Shown in pieces: positions 3,990 to 6,349 of a stretch of DNA of 6,349 nucleotides. A program made the translations under genes and the position numbers. The notes beneath the pieces are model-generated. The model worked only from the letters and a program-made list of their open reading frames with translations, did not search any database and was not told the DNA's origin. The DNA lies in contig CAMQUV010000071.1 of assembly GCA_947037995.1 (NCBI GenBank), positions 1 to 6,349 of the forward strand. Direction: 5' to 3'. How positions within the stretch are numbered: the first letter of the stretch is position 1; each line of letters opens with the position of its first letter. The stretch is from an uncultured Rikenellaceae bacterium. Its GTDB lineage: Bacteria > Bacteroidota > Bacteroidia > Bacteroidales > Rikenellaceae.

Positions 3990-6349
3990 TTAACTCCTAA
4001 TTTCAGCATTATTGTGGTGGGCCAATGCCCCCGCAATATTGGCCATAGCTTTTTCTATCTCCTTGTCAGTGAGAGTTTTCTCATCAGCAAGTATAAACGA
4101 AAGTGCATAGGATTTCTTTCCCTCGGGAAGTTTATCGCCCTCGTAAACATCGAAAAGAGCAACGTTTTTAAGGAGTTTTTTCTCCGCCTTAGTAGCTGTC
4201 ATTCTCAATTCACCGAAGGTGACAGACGAATTTACAAGCAGAGCCAAGTCGCGTTTAACAGCCTGGAACTTACTAAGTTCCTTGACAGAAACCTTAACAG
4301 TATCAACGATTTTATGAAGTTTCTCGACATCTATTTCGGCATAAAAAACAGGTTGTTTCACCCCAAGTTTCTCACGCACGCGTTTGGCGATTTCACCAAT
4401 TTCAAAAATCACATTCCCCCTCATAGTATAAGTATAGCTAAAGCCAAAAAGGTTATTATCGCCCGTTTGCCAGCTACCCTCAAAAAGATTTATTCCCAGC
4501 CTCGAGAACACCAATTCAATCATAGCTTTCACGCTAAAAAAGTCAGCCTTAGAATCTTTGTGATTCCAAGAGCCCTGCTCGCAGTTGCCTGTAAAAGCAA
4601 TTGCCAGACGTTGGGTTTCGTGATATTTGTCAAGCCCCAGAGCATCTGGCTTCTTGAATTCGTAGCAGTTGCCAAACTCAAAAAGTTTGAGGTCGGCGCG
4701 CTTTCTGTTCACGTTAAGTTCAATAGCCTCGAGCATATTGAAAGCAAGCGTTTGCCTCATAACATCGAGGTCAGAGCTAAGCGGATTAAGGATTTTAACG
4801 GCTTTTTCCTTAGGGTATGTATTGAGTTCTTCGTAATACGATTCTTTGGTAAGCGAATTAGACATTGTCTCGTTGAATCCTCTGTCTGCCAGTAGGTTAG
4901 CGATAGTGCTAACGAGCTTATCGGTGGTTTTTTGGTTGTCGTAGGTGACAGAGGTTTTAATATCACGTGGTAGCTCAATATTGTTGAGTCCATAGATTCT
5001 GAGTACTTCCTCGACAATATCAGCTTCGCGCTGCACATCGACTCTAAAGGAAGGCACCTCGAGCACTAGTACGCCCTCTTTATTCTCAATGATTTTAATA
5101 TCAAGTGCGGTAAGAATATTAATGACAGTATTTTCGTCTAATTCTTTGCCTATCAGCGAGTTAATGCGTTTTAGAGAGGCGTTAACGGTGAATGGTTCGA
5201 CAGGTTTGGGGTATATATCAATTGTAGTCGAAGCCACTTCTGCCCCAGCAAGTTCAACGATTAGTTGTGTTGCTCTATTAATTGCAAAAAGCGTCATCTC
5301 AGGGTCGGCACCACGTTCGTATCTGAACGATGCATCGGTTGAAATGGCGTGTCTTTTGGCGGTTTTTCTAACCGAGACGCTATTAAAATAGGCGCTTTCG
5401 AGGAAAACAGAGGTCGTATTATCTGTCACCCCTGATTTTTCGCCCCCAAGAACCCCTGCAATGCACATAGGTTCATTTTCGTTACAAATCATTAGGTCGT
5501 CAGTGCTCAATTTTCGTTCAACACCATCTAGTGTTACAAATTTCTCGCCTTCCACAGCGTTGCGTACGACGATTTTGTTACCAGATATTTGGCTAACATC
5601 AAAAGCGTGCAGAGGTTGTCCACATTCGTGCATCACAAAATTTGTGATATCCACCACATTATTTTTAGGATTAATCCCAATGCTTCGAAGTCGAGTTTGC
5701 AGCCATTCGGGTGATGGTTTGACATTAACGCCGACCAGTGTAGTACCCATATATCTAGGTGCGGCTTCATTATTTTCGACCACAACGTCAATATTTAGAT
5801 TGGCAGTTTTGCCAACTGTTTTAATTTCGGGTAGTTTCGCCTCAATACTTTCGCCAGTGGCTTTCAGGTATGCTGCGAGGTCACGCGCTACGCCATAGTG
5901 CGACGCTCCATCTATACGGTTAGGAGTAAGTCCGATTTCGTATATAGTATCATTTTCGAGTTTAAACACTTCGGCGGCAGGTCTACCTATCGCTGTATCT
6001 TCGGGTAGAAGAATGATTCCGTCGTGTGAATTGCCCACTCCGATTTCATCTTCGGCGCAAAGCATACCGAGTGATTCTACGCCTCGGATTTTAGATTTTT
6101 TTATTTTAAAGGCATCTTCATCAGAGCCGTTAGGGTATAGCGTTGTTCCGACCGTTGCAAGTATGACGATAGCGCCTTTGTGAACGTTCGGTGCGCCGCA
6201 AACGACTTGTAGGAGTTCGGAGCCTGTGTCGACTGTTGTGACGTGCAGTTTATCGGCATCGGGGTGTTGTTCGCACTCCGTTACTTTGGCTGTAATGAGT
6301 CCTAGGAGTCCTCCTTTTACGGCTTGTTTTTCTTGAAATCCTTCGACTT
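3990..6349 (-). CDS. pheT: Phenylalanine-tRNA ligase beta subunit, N-terminus beyond the window
   Basis: PheT pairs with PheS in an (alpha-beta)2 enzyme that charges tRNA-Phe; the beta subunit binds tRNA and edits mischarged Tyr-tRNA. The frame stays open to the right edge, giving 785 visible residues, so roughly the first 30-35 are missing against a usual total near 820. The ATG at 6065 is internal, not the start. Visible domains in order: an EMAP-type tRNA-binding OB fold (about 1-115, with ECEQHPDADKLHV, QVVCGAPNV and KIRGVESLGMLCAEDE), the B3/B4 editing domain (about 210-365, with NNVVDITNFVMHECGQPLHAFD and RYERGADPEM), B5 (about 387-458, with VPSFRVDVQREADIVEEVLRIYG), the catalytic-like core (about 465-690), and the FDX-ACB anticodon-binding domain (about 692-785). 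No frameshift or missing region is seen. The large open frame on the opposite strand at 3984-4895 is a shadow. Confidence 0.97.
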   Translation of the reverse strand, partial: VEGFQEKQAVKGGLLGLITAKVTECEQHPDADKLHVTTVDTGSELLQVVCGAPNVHKGAIVILATVGTTLYPNGSDEDAFKIKKSKIRGVESLGMLCAEDEIGVGNSHDGIILLPEDTAIGRPAAEVFKLENDTIYEIGLTPNRIDGASHYGVARDLAAYLKATGESIEAKLPEIKTVGKTANLNIDVVVENNEAAPRYMGTTLVGVNVKPSPEWLQTRLRSIGINPKNNVVDITNFVMHECGQPLHAFDVSQISGNKIVVRNAVEGEKFVTLDGVERKLSTDDLMICNENEPMCIAGVLGGEKSGVTDNTTSVFLESAYFNSVSVRKTAKRHAISTDASFRYERGADPEMTLFAINRATQLIVELAGAEVASTTIDIYPKPVEPFTVNASLKRINSLIGKELDENTVINILTALDIKIIENKEGVLVLEVPSFRVDVQREADIVEEVLRIYGLNNIELPRDIKTSVTYDNQKTTDKLVSTIANLLADRGFNETMSNSLTKESYYEELNTYPKEKAVKILNPLSSDLDVMRQTLAFNMLEAIELNVNRKRADLKLFEFGNCYEFKKPDALGLDKYHETQRLAIAFTGNCEQGSWNHKDSKADFFSVKAMIELVFSRLGINLFEGSWQTGDNNLFGFSYTYTMRGNVIFEIGEIAKRVREKLGVKQPVFYAEIDVEKLHKIVDTVKVSVKELSKFQAVKRDLALLVNSSVTFGELRMTATKAEKKLLKNVALFDVYEGDKLPEGKKSYALSFILADEKTLTDKEIEKAMANIAGALAHHNNAEIRS

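Noticed and set aside
3984..4895. Plus-strand open frame of 303 residues
   Set aside because: It lies entirely antisense to pheT, which has clear domain signatures throughout, and its translation shows no family motif.
5461..5898. Plus-strand open frame of 145 residues, with a similar one at 5089-5391
   Set aside because: Both are antisense to the editing and B5 domains of pheT and have no independent support.
6063..6065. ATG as the start of pheT
   Set aside because: The frame continues upstream to the window edge and encodes the conserved tRNA-binding domain, so this methionine is internal.
1..6349. CRISPR array, insertion sequence, defence system or riboswitch
   Set aside because: No regularly spaced direct repeats, transposase motifs, nuclease or toxin motifs, or known riboswitch cores were seen on either strand.

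Overview
The window comes from a member of the Bacteroidota, most likely Bacteroidales. The evidence is a promoter of the phylum's own type (TTTG, 20-nt spacer, TAACTTTG) ahead of greA, the general lack of purine-rich ribosome binding sites before start codons, and the resemblance of the proteins to Bacteroidales versions. Genus cannot be fixed from the sequence alone.

Layout from left to right. Positions 1-370 hold no convincing gene; they contain a GC-rich, hairpin-forming stretch with a run of eight G and several short inverted repeats. truA (371-1114, minus) encodes tRNA pseudouridine synthase A. A short divergent intergenic region with an inverted repeat separates it from a plus-strand gene (1196-2347) for an exported protein that looks like a 5'-nucleotidase whose metallophosphatase half is shrunken and has lost its metal ligands. 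A clear promoter and a leader of about 140 nt then precede greA (2547-3017, plus). A family 2 glycosyltransferase gene (3010-3963, minus) runs convergently into greA with an 8-bp overlap. Upstream of it on the same strand, 26 nt away, is pheT (3990 to the right edge, minus), the beta subunit of phenylalanyl-tRNA synthetase, lacking roughly its first 30-35 codons.

The genes do not form one pathway. truA, greA and pheT are core translation and transcription genes; the exported nucleotidase-like protein and the glycosyltransferase are accessory. The most unusual items are the apparent pseudoenzyme and a block of about 1150-3960 in which the plus strand is strongly C-rich over G whatever the gene direction, while truA and pheT on either side are balanced. 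That suggests a rearranged or inserted block. I see no defence system, mobile element, CRISPR array, tRNA or rRNA here.
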